Of a stretch of 64,000 nt of DNA, positions 21,365 to 33,627 are shown piece after piece. The position numbers and the translations under genes are program-made. Numbering within the stretch: position 1 is the first letter of the stretch; every line of letters begins with the position of its first letter. Origin of the DNA: Hortaea werneckii (taxonomy: Eukaryota > Ascomycota > Dothideomycetes > Mycosphaerellales > Teratosphaeriaceae); NCBI GenBank assembly GCA_037044905.1, contig JBAOKB010000014.1, forward strand, positions 1 through 64,000. The letters run 5' to 3'. The notes beneath the pieces are model-generated. The model saw nothing but the letters and a program-made list of their open reading frames with translations. It searched no databases and was not told the origin of the DNA.

Positions 21365-22290
21365 ATGTTCCTCCGCCGAGCCGCCCCAGCGCTGACCAAG
21401 CGCACCGCCACCGCGGCCTTCCGCCCGGCCACCGTCGCAAGGAGAGGCTTTGCCGGAAGTGTTAGGAGATGTGAGTGACATTGGTCCAAAATTTGGTCGG
21501 GGGACAAGACATAAGAAGACGAAGGAGCATATTGGGGAGTTTCAAGCGTCGTTCGAGTGCGGAAATAGCGGATGCTGGAGGGATATGAGCTAACCAGTCT
21601 GCGCATGCAGTTGACAACCCAAGGGAAGGCAACCCTAAGCCCGGCGAGCAGGACAAGCTCCTGACTCCTCTGTCTGGTACGCCCCAACTTCCACTGCATT
21701 CCTGGGAAGAGACCGCACCGCTTCAGAACGTTGAGGGCTGATATGTGACCGCAACAGAGATCAAGGATGAGCACGACCTTCTCCCGCCGGGTGGTGCCCC
21801 CGGTACCGTCCCTACCGACCTTGAGCAAGCTACCGGTCTGGAGCGTTTGGAAATTCTCGGCAAGATGCAGGGCGTCGACGTCTTCGACATGAGGCCGCTG
21901 GACGCTAGCCGTGTCGGTACGTGAAAATACCACCTCAGGCTCCGCTCCAGGCAGTAAGAGGAAGACGGGACTGATACGATTTGCTCAGGTACCCTCGACG
22001 ACCCGATTGTCGTGCGTTCGTTCGGTGACGAGCAGTACGTTGGCTGCACTGGCTGCCCTGCGGACTCTCACAACGTCATCTGGCTCACCACCTCCCGCGA
22101 CCGGCCCATCGAGCGCTGCCCAGAGTGCGGCAGCGTCTACAAGCTTGACTACGTCGGCCCGCCCGAATCGCACGACGAGCACGGCCACGGCCACGGTGCA
22201 CACGACATTCACCACTCCAGCGACGGTGCCCACAACTTCGAGGGCGAGCCAAAGACCATGGCGGATTTCGTCAGGCCGGAATACAGATAG
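21365..22290 (+). CDS. COX4: Cytochrome c oxidase subunit IV (mammalian COX5B family), zinc-binding
   Basis: Four exons: 21365-21470, 21611-21676, 21758-21916 and 21989-22290; 210 residues. All three introns have GT...AG ends with good branch sites. The N-terminus is a basic, Arg/Ala-rich mitochondrial presequence (MFLRRAAPALTKRTATAAF). The mature core has LLPPGGAPGTVPTDLEQATG and LDDPIVVRSFGDEQYVGCTG, then the zinc-site elements CTGCPADSHN and ERCPECGSVYKLDYVGP. The subunit sits on the matrix side of complex IV. The odd part is the tail: after YVGP there is a His/Asp/Gly-rich extension (HDEHGHGHGAHDIHHSSDGAH) before ADFVRPEYR. The tail looks much longer in histidine than the usual family C-terminus (from memory). 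Confidence 0.95.
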
Positions 22291-23259
22291 AGGACCGGTA
22301 TGGTGTAGCGAGAGACTGGAGTATAGGCTGTAGCAGTAGGCTGGGCGGTGGGGGCGCATGATTGTACAGATACTAAAGGTGGTAGCTGTTCATATACAGG
22401 TTGTTGCACGCAAAACTCGCTGATGTTCGCTGATGTTCGTTCGCACGGGTCCGCTCTGACTGGCATCGAATTCGCTGCGTTACGTTTATAAGGCCTTCCT
22501 AAATATCTTCGTGGCTCTCTAGGCTTATGCGAAATAGCTGAAACCGAAGTGACAGGTGCGCATGGGTAGCATCTCGGGAACGACATCTGGTTCGCCTTGA
22601 AAGATGGAGGATAGAAAGCAAACGATATGTGTGAAGTTATGTCACTTTCTTTTGATTTGAACATGCACGTCTGCATACACGTCTGCATACATGTCTTCAT
22701 CTTGGTTTGCATGCTGCATGGATTCGACGTGACCGAGACTGTCTATGTGAAGCAATTTGTCTTTCTCATACTATTGCAACATCTTCGCGATAACACTTTC
22801 TTCAGCTAGCCATGCATAACCATATTCCGTGCCGCCCCTTCCTTGAAATGGCCGTGACGCACGAGAATCTCTTTCGGATAGGCTCGAAAACAATAATGAC
22901 TCCTAGGGTTGATTAGGGTTTTGCTTCTCATGCATCATGCACAGAGCACGAGGAAGAAGTGTATTCCCAGTCTCGCACAGGTCTTGGTGGTTTACCTTGC
23001 AGTCCAACCCAAGTAAATGCTTGATTGGGATGGTAATCTGTGGCAGGAACACAGGTTTCTGAGATAAGGAAACCCTCCCAGTCTCCTGACGTCGCAAGTA
23101 CAAATGCTCGACCTTGTAAAGTGGCATCATGGTGAAGGTGTGGTGAGAGACAACGTTCACTTTGCACACATCAAGCTCTCAGAGAGAGCCGCCCTGGAGA
23201 CCAGAGGCTCTGGATCTCTTCCCGGCTGATGCGCTCCGGAAAATGAATCCCACACTGGC
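22291..23259. other. Convergent 3' region COX4 / CGI121
   Basis: Almost 1 kb between two facing genes; it should contain both 3' UTRs. Short direct repeats occur: GCTGATGTTC twice near 22419-22438 and CACGTCTGCATACA twice near 22666-22692. Small ORFs here have no recognisable features. Confidence 0.4.
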
Positions 23260-23834
23260 CTATGAACCTTTCAGCGCCATGCTTCCAAGCACGTACGGTT
23301 CAGCGCCATCCACCGATTCGATCTTGTAGACCTTCTTCAGTCGAGCTTCGTCGCGCATTTCTCCCAATATCTTGTCGGTGAAAGCAACGGGCGTACCCTC
23401 GACGTGCTGAAGGAGGTGATCTTCCACGTTCTTGGCACTGACATCGCTGCCTCCGACTTTAATGGCCAAGACGTCTTTGGTCGAATCATTGACGCCAAAT
23501 CGCCGGAAGGACTCAGATATCTACGTCAAAGTTAGCAGTGCTCGAAGGAAAAGTGAGTGAGACGGACGTTGTTATTTTGAGATAGACTGAAAACGATTTC
23601 AGAGTGAACATTCTTGCTTTTCAATCTCTCCTGCAGCATGTCGTTGATAGCGCGGAAGCACCCTCCGAGTACCTGATCTCGGGACAATATAGTTGCGGCA
23701 TCGAGGAAAGCATATTGAAAATCCGAATTACCTTGGAGGAGCTGCTGACGGAGGAAGGGGGCATTGGCTAGATTTCGGAAGAGAATGATGTGAAGTGGCT
23801 GATTGGACAAATGGGGAAGCGTTACGGTCTCCAT
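23260..23834 (-). CDS. CGI121: EKC/KEOPS complex subunit Cgi121
   Basis: Two exons, 23834-23568 and 23520-23260, with a 47-nt intron at 23521-23567 (GTCCGT donor, GACGTAG acceptor); 175 residues versus about 180 in yeast. The sequence runs METVTLPHLSNQPLHIILFRN, then FAFLDAATILSRDQVLGGCF-like text (here QYAFLDAATILSRDQVLGG) and RLKSKNVHSEIVFSLSQNNN. After the splice comes ISESFRRFGVNDSTKDVLAI, a Cgi121/TPRKB hallmark. KEOPS makes the universal t6A modification of ANN-decoding tRNAs and is also linked to telomere maintenance; Cgi121 binds the kinase Bud32 and helps recruit tRNA. The short intron was chosen because it alone restores this hallmark in frame. Confidence 0.88.
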
Positions 23835-24173
23835 GTTGTTTCTCTATGCTTAGGACACGTACAGTGGCGAAGAATTGCAATGGTAATCACTGACAATTCA
23901 CCTCACTGAAGCTGCCAGGCACGCATTTCAGGCATACCTCTGGGCACGCCTTAGAAGGCAACCTAACCAACCAACCAACTGCAACCTTGAAATCGGCTAC
24001 AAGCCCAGCCCATTTATTTTAGAGCCGGCACGGTTCAGCTGCAGTTACGCAGCCGAGGCAGCTCGCCTCCACCTTTCCGTCCCGGCCTCGGTCGAAACGC
24101 GCCTCATACAGCGGCCTCTACCGTGGAAGTTCCCGTCGCGACAAAACATAAACGACACGGAACGAGGCGGAAG
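23835..24173. promoter_or_regulatory. Divergent promoter CGI121 / Zn2Cys6 factor
   Basis: A 339-base gap between outward genes. A CCAACC tandem (AACCAACCAACCAACTG) lies at about 23962-23979. The frame of the plus-strand gene extends upstream to a GTG at 24123, which is not taken as a start. Confidence 0.45.
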
Positions 24174-27005
24174 ATGCCATCAATCAAGCGAGGGCCAGAC
24201 GACGACAACGACGGCGGCCAGCACCACGCACAACAGCAGTACAATGCTTCGCTCGCTCAGGAGCTGGCCGCCGCGGCCGCCATGGCTACGGCTCCAGCAG
24301 CACCGCCAGCAGCAGCACCACCGAGCGGACACGCGACACCTGGATTGCCGACAAGCACTGTGAGCACAAACGATGGACCTCCGCCGAGGAAAAGGAACAC
24401 TGGCTCGACACGTACAGGTCAGGCTTGCGATAGATGCAAGATACGAAAGATACGTTGCGACGCGACACCGGGAGGCTGCACACCGTGTAGACAGAATGGC
24501 AGCGAATGCCGGACAACGGATCGTATCACGGGTCGTCAGATGGCAAGAGGCCAGGTCGAGCAGCTGGAGCATGAAGTCACGGGCTTAAAAATGTGGGTTG
24601 CCGAGTTGCAGAGCCAGATCAGAGCACAAGGGCAGGATCCCGTGGCGTCACCTGCAGGGGTGAGTGGAGACGTGTACGGGGTGATGCCCTTGTCGCAGCC
24701 AAGTGAGCGGCAAACAGTAGCAGGCGAAAGCGCATATACCACCTATGTCGGAGGTCTTGAGAGCAAGACGACCCGTGATGAGGGCAGCGAAAATGCCTCT
24801 CAAGGCTCCCTGCTTCCAGAGTTTCGCCAAGGTTGTATTGGTGACAACTATCTTGGTGTTGCTTCTTCCAACAACTGGCTCTCGCCTATCGAAGGCACCT
24901 CGCTTGCTCTGTTCGGCACCAAAATCGACCTGGCTGAATTTCTTCCGCCAGCACCCAACGCTGAAGCGGATGGCCTCTCCTATGAAACTTTCTTGAAGCA
25001 CGCCTTCAATAAATCCTCGCCTCAGCCACCCAAGCCCGAGCTGCCATCTTTTGAGGAGTACAAAATGTACGCCGACATCTACTTCGTTGGGATCCAACCC
25101 TTCATTCCCATCCTGCATAAGCCGGATTTCATGTCCATGGTGGGCAAAATGTACAGCCAAACTCACGAACCGAACGCCGCGGAAGAAACCATGATACATA
25201 TGGTGTTAGCGATCATGTTCTTCCAATGGTCTGCACGCAATCCAAGCGGAAGCGAGCAGTTCCGCGTATCGAGCTTTCAGCATTACCACTATGCGCTCAG
25301 CATTGTCCCACAATTGATGTCTAGTCATCAGATCCAAGACATTCAGGCGCTCGCACTGGTCTGTTCGTACCTGAGATCCCAGCCGAGGCCGGGCGCCGCC
25401 TGGATGTTTACGAATCTCGTAATGGGCCTTGCTGTTGAAAGTGGGCTGCACCGGAGTAACAAAGCTTGGCCGTCTACTGCGGCCGAAAAGGATAGACATC
25501 TCGTTGAGATGCGGAAGCGCATATTCTGGTCTATCCTCTTACTGCATGTCGCCATTTCCGGGAAGCTTGGCCGACCCATGCCATTAAGGTCTGAAGATTT
25601 CGACATAGAAATTCCGGAAGAGGTCGACGACACTACTCCTGGCGAAAGCACGAGTTTGCCTAAGTGGAAGCGTTGCTCTTTTCGTGCAGGGATTCAAGGG
25701 TTTAAGCTCCTCAAGATTCTCATGAATGTGTACTCCACAATCTACAGCATTAGAAATGCAGGTGAACCCTACGAGGTACGGGTGAGGCAGCTGGAAAAGG
25801 ACTTGGAGACTTTCCAAAATAATGTTCCGCCAGAGCTTGCCGGAGGACCTCAAACTCGGGAAGAAGATAGAGTTCCGGCACTCTATCTTCAGCTCTCAAA
25901 GATCGAGTGCGATTTACTGCTCCATCATCCAAGTCTGAACCGTTCCAGCAACTCTCAGACTGCTGCTGCCAATTTGGAGCTATGCTTAGACGCAAGCAAC
26001 AAGATGCTAACAGTTGCGGTACAACTTAAGCGGTTGAAAAGTCTTGATACCACGTGGTTCTATACAACGGACTTCCTTGCTGCTATCTTCACTACTCTGT
26101 TTGCATTTTATGAGAAGAGAGAAAGTCTCACGCAGGAAGATGTTGGTAAGCTGAGGGATGATATGGAAAAGTGGCTGGAAGTGATGGGAGAAGTTGGAGA
26201 ATTGCTAGGTAGGTCTCCTTTTACGATCGTTTTCGCTTGCCGTAACTGACCGGATACAGGCACTGGGCCCAAACTTGAGGCGGCAATCCGCAATATAGTT
26301 GATTATTCTCTTACCCACATCAACCGCCGCCTTGCGGAGCAGACGGCCTCTGCTGCATCCGCTGCGATAGCATCAGAAGCACACCAGCAAGGCCTGAACC
26401 CGCAGCAACAGCAACAACCTCAGCAGCACCAACCTCAGAGCTTCGGCGGTCAGGAATACTACGCCACGTCAACCAATTATCCATACCAAGCCACCGAGAG
26501 TAACTCAACTCAGTATCAGCAGAATCCTGCCACTGCTATGCAACATTACGACGGCCCAGCCTACAACGCCGAAGGCATGCAGCACAACATTGAAGCCCAG
26601 CTTAATGCGGAATTAAACAATGCCAATACCCACAGCTCGCAGCACCAGACGCCTTCCAACTTTGCCATGGCATTTCAGCCACCTCCTCAACTACCCTCCC
26701 ACGCCACATTCACTTCCCAACCTCCGTTTCCCAGTGGCTCAGCAGCGTGGAGACATTTCGCAGACAATATGATGGTGCCTACTTTGCAGCACGCTGCTGC
26801 CGATCTTCATCAGTTCCCAGCCGCGACCGCAAACATGGGCGCTCTGCAGTCCACGGGCAGCGACGGCACTGGTTCGGGTCTAAGTGCGCCCATGGCCGCT
26901 GCAGCGACTTTTGGGGAAATGCAAATGCCCACCGATCCTACGCAGACGTGGCCGGGGATTGCGATTCAGTACGGAATGGGGACGGGGCATGGTGGAGGGG
27001 ATTAG
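24174..27005 (+). CDS. Zn2Cys6 binuclear-cluster transcription factor
   Basis: Two exons, 24174-26208 and 26260-27005, with a 51-nt intron (GTAGGT, CTGAC, ATACAG); 926 residues. The start is the first in-frame ATG (MPSIKRGPDDDND). The DNA-binding cluster is CDRCKIRKIRCDATPGGC plus TPCRQNGSEC (residues about 85-112, CX2CX6CX6CX2CX6C). A linker reading TTDRITGRQMARGQVEQLE and a coiled coil follow. The middle (about 260-640) is a fungal-specific transcription factor domain, with SYLRSQPRPGAAWMFTNLVM, GLAVESGLHRSNKAW and RKRIFWSILLLHVAISGKLGRP as its recognisable core. The C-terminal 250 residues after the intron are Gln/Ala/Asn/Pro-rich, a likely activation region. Target genes are unknown. Reading through the intron would truncate the protein within 14 codons. 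Confidence 0.9.
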
Positions 27006-27775
27006 TGCTCCTTTCGACTCGCTTCGGAGTATGACATCTGAGTTCTGTTCCTGCACTGAAGATCCTCGGATGAGATTTGCTTAAGACAGCGGAAACGCTG
27101 GAGGGAAGCGTTGCACTGTAGCGATTAGTTATTGCGTTCGACTCTGTGATATCCCTGTATTAATACATTTGTCTCGCAAACAATGACAAGTACCCGTGCC
27201 AGCGCATAAGAGCGGCATGTCGATCATCGCCTTTCTAATCTAGAGGCCCTTTTTTTTCTTATGCACGTGAAGTGAGAGCCTCATTTCGGTATTGTCTCTG
27301 AAATAATCGCCGCCAATGTATGCCGCGGCAAACACTGTTGGGAGTATGAGAGGTTGGCATGTAGTGCACTGCTCGCTGTGTTCACATTTTACATACTTCC
27401 ATAGATCTTATAGTGAAACCCTTCTTGTAAAGATCATACTTTGGTTCGACTGTTAGTAAGAGAGACTCGGTGCAGTTGCACCGGATTATGGTATCTTGTT
27501 TGTGATCATGTTGGTGCGGAAAACATGGGAGCCGGATTCTCTACTCGTTCTTTCCATGTTTGTCGTCCTCACTTTACGGCTTGCGCGATATCTATTCCGT
27601 GATGTTGTTAAGATGGTGAGAAGAGATCCACTGCACGCGAAGATTGAATGAAATGGAATGACACTGTTTTTGTTCGTGGTGGTATGCCGGCCTCGTGGCA
27701 CGGTCTTGGTCTGATTAAAGCCATCGCGAGGTGGACTTATATAATCTTCTTTTTGGGGGGGGGGGGATCCCCAAC
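27006..27775. other. Convergent 3' region with G12 tract
   Basis: 770 bases between the transcription factor stop and the stop of the facing small Cys-rich gene. A run of 12 G (27755-27766) sits ten bases beyond the latter's stop codon. No gene is recognised. Confidence 0.4.
27755..27766. repeat. G12 homopolymer
   Basis: Twelve consecutive G residues directly downstream (on the minus strand) of the small Cys-rich gene's stop codon. Confidence 0.9.
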
Positions 27776-28108
27776 TCAACGCCTCTCCTCCCTCGGCCTC
27801 CTCCTGTCATCCGGTCTCCCTCTCCTCGCCTCCTCTCTCATCCTCTGCGCCATGCCCAGGTAGAGGACCAGGCAATTTGGGCAATACTGCCCAGTCCCCT
27901 CCGAGGCGCGAGCCGGCAGCTCCACACCCCAGTCCTCCCCTCCATATCCCTCCCACCCACAGAACAAGCACCACTCTGCATACGACTCCCGGCATGGGAG
28001 CCCGCCCGCCCGCACCGCGCTGCAGGGCGCCAGCGTCTTCACCATCCGGTAGGCGCACCCCTCGTTCACCCTGCACGGGAAGTAGAACGCGACGATGCTG
28101 CCGCACAT
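27776..28108 (-). CDS. Small Met-Cys cysteine-rich protein (A)
   Basis: 110 residues, single exon, ATG at 28108 in a good context (CCACCAAGATG), no signal peptide. It starts MCGSIVAFYFPCRVNEGC, continues with Cys pairs in TLAPCSAV, GLPCRES and EWCLFCGWEGY, and closes with a CPNC pair (GQYCPNCLVLYL) before a charged Arg/Glu tail. The layout (Met-Cys start, Tyr-Phe at about residue 9-10, spaced cysteines, terminal CxxC followed by a helix) is shared with the gene at 35309. It fits a small intracellular zinc-binding fold; that function is inference. The 5' leader is a run of CCA/ACC repeats. The last 25 residues, Arg-rich and overlapping GC-rich DNA, are less certain. Confidence 0.5.
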   Translation of the reverse strand: MCGSIVAFYFPCRVNEGCAYRMVKTLAPCSAVRAGGLPCRESYAEWCLFCGWEGYGGEDWGVELPARASEGTGQYCPNCLVLYLGMAQRMREEARRGRPDDRRRPREERR

Positions 28109-30560
28109 CTTGGTGGCAACGGTGGTGGTGGTGGTGTTGGTGGTGGTGGCGGCGGCGGCAGACAGGAGATTTCTTTGTAACGGGACTCTTTACCCCACTG
28201 ACTATTTCACCGCGCGTTAGCAAAGACCTCCGCAATATAGAGCGACTGTGATATAGCCGATGCCCAATACAAGAGCGCTGTGTGAAGTCGATACCCGTAC
28301 GGGCGTCAAATCTACACAACAGCCCCTGAATCGCACCAGGCACGTCAGACTCACCTCGTCGTCGCTCTGCTGGTCGTGTCCCTGTGTAGGGCTTGATGGT
28401 CTATGGCAGCTTGCTGGCCTCTGGTTGAAGTTGTGGATGTTGTTGCTGCTGCTGCCTTCTGTGTCGCTGCTGAAGGAGTGGAATTCGACAAGTTCTGAAG
28501 CCGACAAAAGCACTCGAGGTGCGCCAAGACATTGAGCTCTGACCCCCAGGGGATAGAGTGCCTCACAATACAACATTGATATGACATCTCCCAGACGAGA
28601 TGCTTCAGATATCCAATCTTGCTGTCCTATTAGCTAGAGATGTAGCCAATCTACGCGTAAGGGGGCAGAGAGGCCTTACGCAGCATTCTCAGCCACGCTC
28701 TGCCTCCGAAGCATACGATGCTACAGCCATAGCAGCCAATCGACGACTCTGGCCGCAAAGAGCATACCTGCAGTACATTGACAAGCAGGAGAGCAAATAG
28801 GTTACGCTCATCTTCCCCCCTCACCCCCGAGCCTTGCAACGAACTGTCAAGGGCATTTGCTGTCCATCCTCATACATTGCAAACACCGCAAACCTAGGGA
28901 CAAAGGGATGACAGGACAAACCAGACCGCGCCCAGCAAGCAAGTGCCGAAGCTTTGCTATAGCGCAAACAGCAATGAGCAGCCTGGGAGATCAAGCGGAA
29001 GCGCCGAGACTCCTACCACAGCAATGATATCTGTCATCGAGCCAAGGCGCCGCTGATCACGACAGGCAGTCCATCAAAGGCCTCTACCGGCCAAAAATGC
29101 TGGCGGTCACGCTTACAAGAGCGCAAAGGTGCCGGGTGCCTTGCCAACATCGCCTCCGAGATGGCCGGTGAAGAGAAGAGACTCTCTGCCTTCGATACTG
29201 CAGTGACGCGACGCTTTCAACAACCTGAAGATGTTTGGACAGCGAAAGCTGTATCGCGACATAGCCACCAGCGACGAGCAGAGGGGCTGCTAACGTTCGA
29301 AGCATTACCCATCACCCACGAGCAGAGCTCAATCGAAAGCGAGACCACTCACGATCCCCGAGATGGCTGAAGAGCGACACCAAGGAGTAAAGACATCTTC
29401 TGGACCTGGGTAGCAGAGACATCCACCTGTTGAAAGTCCGGCAGGCGAGACGGATACTGGAGATCATACTTCCAATCATGGACCATTAGGATAAGCCTCA
29501 GCCCCGGGGACGCTTGCCCAAGGACTGGCCAAAGCCGTCCATACCTATGATGGAGCAAGCAATGCTGCCTCTCCGTCAGAGCCTTATGATGGCATGGCAA
29601 TGTTGCTCAAGAAGATCAAGTATGTCCAGGACCGGGATCCCAGGAAGCATTCTGACCCTGGAGTCCGTGATGCAGTATCTGGAAGTCCTCTCTTTTCGGA
29701 ACCGGAGTCTGTTCTTTCCTTCCTCATTTTACGATGTTCCTGGGTCATGAGCTTCTTGCCGTGAACACGACTTCTCTCTATCTCTCTATTTTGTTTGTCA
29801 TTTTTCTTCTCTCTCCTTCTTATCTTCTTTGTCTTTTCAAGAGTCGTCGTCTCATATGATGTTTGCTCCAAGTATACCTACATCTGCAGGAGCCCTGGAT
29901 AGGAAAGGGCTAAGCAAGCTGCGATAGAGCTTTATAATTCCGTGTACCAGACTTCAAGCATAAGCTTGAGGAGACGCTTATAGGCTCCATCACCTGAGAC
30001 AGTCGCAAATATTTCAAGGCATTTGAAGGTGGCCAAACGCTCTCCTACTGGGCGGGACAGACCGCAACGTTCCGGAAAGGCACACCAATAGTCGGACAGT
30101 GTTTCATGGGTATAACAGGGAGCGAGTATACCGATAGATCGAAGGTAAGGTACCACGTTGTTTGATACTGTATCTTTCAAAGAAGACGATCCAGATAAAG
30201 AGGCCCGTCATAATCTCTTTGTGCAATGCCTAATCGACATTGGAGCTCCATGTTCTTGGAAATAAGCCGAAGACGGACTCCTTGCTGGTATGGAAGCAAC
30301 GGTGAGCCCAAAATGCTGTGTCTCGGTCATTGCAGGCACTATGAGAACAATCCAAAGACCTTGGCACTCCTGTCCCGGAGACTGATTGGAAGACATCTGG
30401 GATCTTACTTGGCATTGCTGGTATTGCCAAATGGACTCCATAGGAAGATGCATGTAAGAGAGAGCTAGTCCGTGGTATCTCCCTAAGCTCAGCTCCGGAC
30501 CATGTCACGATGTGCACCAATCTTGTGAGCAGGGCATTCAAGTAGCAGCAAATGCTCGCA
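28109..30560. other. 2.45 kb region without recognised genes
   Basis: Only short ORFs without domains are present on either strand. There is a GGT/GTT/GGC repeat block at 28110-28160 (the leader of the neighbouring minus-strand gene) and a CTG/GTT patch at 28437-28465. I see no transposase, terminal repeats, tRNA or rRNA. The 3' end of PNC1 lies at its right edge. Confidence 0.4.
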
Positions 30561-31353
30561 TTAGGCCTTGCCATGGACGACATGCACGCCATGATCTTCG
30601 TAATCCTGTCTGAGCTTGTTCAGAGATGCCTCATCTTGCTGCACCGCCTTGCAGCCGACCTCTAACACGGTTGTCTTGAACCCGGCAGCGGCAGCGTCTA
30701 TGGCCGTGCATTTCACGCAATAATCGTATGCGATACCCACGACGAAGACCTCGTTGACCTCCTTCTCTTTCAGCAAGGCCTCGAGGCGAGTTCGTGACAC
30801 TGGAGGGTCCTTGAATGGAGGGCCAAACCCAGAGTATGACTCGACGCGCTGGTCCTGCCCTTTGTCTATTACGACATCGATCTTGTCCTTCTCCAACTCG
30901 TCGATCAATTCGCAGCCTGGTGTATCCTGTATGCAGTGCGGAGGCCAGAGGACTGTCTGCTGGGTCTCCTGCGGATTTTCCGGGTTCTGGATCGTGTAGG
31001 TGGAAGTCAAGGGCTCGCAACCGGGATGTTGGGTAGCAAAGGAGATGTGGTCGTGCGGATGGAAGTCTCGGGTGGCGATTCTGATGGCCCAGTCCTGTTT
31101 CAGGAGGTCGTTGATGACCGGTGCGATCTCACGACCGCCGGGGACAGCCAAGGCGCCCGTCGGAGGGCAAAAGTCGTTTTGCCTGTAAAGTCAGTGAATC
31201 AGCGGCTCAACAGTCGGGGACTACTACGCGCTTCTCTCAAGGCTATCTGAGGCGCGAGAAAGGATATGCCGGAAGTCTTGCGGTTGGCAATGGAGGCACT
31301 CACACGTCGATAACGAGAAGCGCTCTCTTGGACGGCTGCCCGTGGCTACCCAT
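30561..31353 (-). CDS. PNC1: Nicotinamidase (isochorismatase-like hydrolase)
   Basis: Two exons, 31353-31304 and 31182-30561, with a 121-nt intron (GTGAGT donor, TTACAG acceptor); 223 residues, matching yeast Pnc1 (216). It converts nicotinamide to nicotinic acid and ammonia in NAD+ salvage and removes the sirtuin inhibitor nicotinamide. The splice rebuilds the N-terminal motif LLVIDVQNDFCPPTGALAVP, which contains the catalytic Asp (D16). The catalytic Lys is in VIDKGQ (about K124) and the nucleophilic Cys in YDYCVKCT (about C172). Metal ligands are visible in RDFHPHDHISFA (Asp and His) and LWPPHCIQ (His). The ORF without the first exon would lack the catalytic Asp, which supports the two-exon model. 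Confidence 0.93.
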
Positions 31354-33627
31354 GCTGGGACGATATCAGCGCCTCAAAGGGTGCAAGGCTTTTCAATGAG
31401 CAAGCTGTGGCTCAGTTGTGGATGCTAGAGTAATGCGGATGGCCTTCCAAAGCCAATCTCAGTGGGTTGAAGGTGGTATAGTGTCGGAAGGATTGGAGAG
31501 GGGGTCGTTGGGTTTGCCCGACCGAGGGAGTACGAGGTCAGTATCACCTTGAGTACCTACTTGAGGCTTTACTAATCACATATAGGCTTAAGAGAAGCCG
31601 CTCTGGGCGTCAAAAGGGTGCTACCGAAGCTTGTTGTAGCCGCGGTGGATGCTCGAGGGACAGCCTTATTGGCGCTAGTGCATGAAAGCGGGAAAGACGT
31701 AGATGTGGTTTCAGTCTTGGCAAACCCTGTATCAACAACACTTCATCCATCATTCCATACTCCATTCTTTACTCTCTATCTCTTTCTATTTGCACCGTCC
31801 GTGTCTCCAGTGGCTGCTGCGACTACACACAGCGTAAGGTGGTCTCGGGCTGAGAAAAACTAACTCGTAGCAATCATGGCCGACCTCCTAGCCGCAGTGC
31901 GACAACGACAACTCTCTTCGCTTTCGCGCGCCCTTCGCCCTTGAACCCTTTCATCCTCATCAAATTGGCCACAGGTTCCGCACGAGGGCATCCGAGGCAT
32001 CATAGAGAGGCTTAGCCGGCATAGACCTGGCCTGAGTGCCTGCCAGTGCTGGCATGACCGCAGTGCTTCAGTTCGGCGCTCGCACGAGGCTCAGAAGCTG
32101 CCACTGGGTCTGCATGCGCTGCATCTCACGCCTGTCCAGTCTGATCCTCGAGAAGACCCCCGGCTGGACTCGAGTCCCATTCTGAACAGCTTGCAACAGA
32201 GCCAGATACTCCCCTCGCGGCTTTACCACTGCATCGATCCTGTCTCTCCTGGCCCTGTTCAGGATAGAGCTCGCTCGTGCGGTCCCTTCCCATATTTTCA
32301 TCCCCATATGGACATCCGGCTGCTCGGCCGTAGATGAAGTTATGGTACCCTTGGCTGGGAAAAAGTATGCCATCCTCAACCGGCTTTACTCTCTCCTCTG
32401 CCTGCCTACGGAACTGTATCTGGAATTCATAAGATTATGGCATGTAATCTACGGAACATACACCTGATTGTGCCAGGTCCATATAGTCCGGACATACCAG
32501 TTTGGCCTGATACTACTACATCGAGGTCCAAGACTAGGATAGGGATCCGTACAATCTCCACGGTGCAAACAATTCATATGGCAACACGGTACAGCAAGAA
32601 CCATGGATCTTGGAATTTTGCTGCCAATATCGCTTGACTGTGATATTCCGTGTACATGTTAGGGCCATCCCTGCACCATGGATCAGGCTTCGGGCTTTGC
32701 TCTCAGTGACGATTATGGAGCTCATCATGATGAAAAACCCATCAATCAGCACACTTTCTACGTGCAAAAGACGCGGATGACACTGGATACGATTGTCGGA
32801 ACTATGTGCAGTATTCTTGGCCTGTTGGAGCCATCAACCTCCATCGGCGTACCCTTACCCCCACGCGCTTTCTTCGCCCCCGGAAGCGGCTTGCTGCGAC
32901 CAAGTCTGCGTCCCCGCCGGCCCAATACCGGATTTACAACCCGCCTATATAAGATCCAGTACAACGGATAGCTTTCACTAACAAAAACAGGTCATCCGCC
33001 GCTGCTCGCTGCTCGCTCGCTCGCTCGCTGTGGTCTCGCTGGGAAAAATTAATTTCTGTAAACCTGTTCGCTAACACTACTCTACGTAGCTTTGCCCCTG
33101 GCATGGTTGGGTTCGATTCCCCCAAGATCTTTTTTTTCGTTTTCTTTTTGCCGCTCCTACCATTGCTTTGCTCTTCCTACACGTCCAACAACATCTCTGC
33201 GGTCGCCGCTGATTCGGATTTTTGCTACCTGTGCGAAGATCCTACATTCTTATTTTTTTGGGGTAGCACATGAAGGAAGACGTGCATGAGCGAGATGTGT
33301 GGTGATACGATCGATTCGCATTCAAGCGCGGTGAGCGAAAGGCCCACGCTTGACTCCGCATAAGGCGCTTCACTCGCATGGCTTTTGCCTCAAAATCTCC
33401 TGAGGCAGAGATGGTCACTCTCTCTTTTCAAGGTCTCGTGTAGGAATGCGCAGAAATATCACACGGCTCAAAATATTTATGAGGTAGGCGAAAAGGATCT
33501 GTTGCCTCCGAGGATCCATGGTCTTAGATGGCGCACCCTGAACGAAGATTCGGCCTCACGCTCACGGCCAGTTGAACGAGGCAGATCTCTGAATACTTGG
33601 AGAACAATCCAGGTCTGGGCTATTGAG
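31354..33627. other. 2.3 kb gap upstream of PNC1 and of the micro-exon gene
   Basis: Holds the PNC1 promoter on its left. A minus-strand frame at 32068-32373 (from ATG) could encode about 101 residues with a plausible helical stretch (RARRDRIDAVVKPRGEYLAL) but no known domain. A short plus-strand ORF of 22 codons starts at 31876 (MADLLAAVRQRQ). A GCTC microsatellite lies at 33001-33029. Nothing else is recognised. Confidence 0.35.
33001..33029. repeat. GCTC microsatellite
   Basis: Tandem GCTC/GCTGCTC units, similar in composition to the repeat near 15.6 kb. Confidence 0.85.

Noticed and set aside
22209..22712. 167-residue minus-strand frame overlapping the COX4 3' end
   Set aside because: Repeated Met/Gln/Thr/Cys start arises from a short direct repeat; it overlaps a conserved exon antisense.
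28109..30560. Possible decayed transposon
   Set aside because: No terminal repeats, target duplications or recognisable transposase or reverse-transcriptase residues could be found by eye.
33104..33130. GGTTCGATTCCCCC followed by a T run, resembling a tRNA B box with Pol III terminator
   Set aside because: The T-stem pairs only in part, and no matching acceptor strand or A box lies about 50-60 bases upstream.
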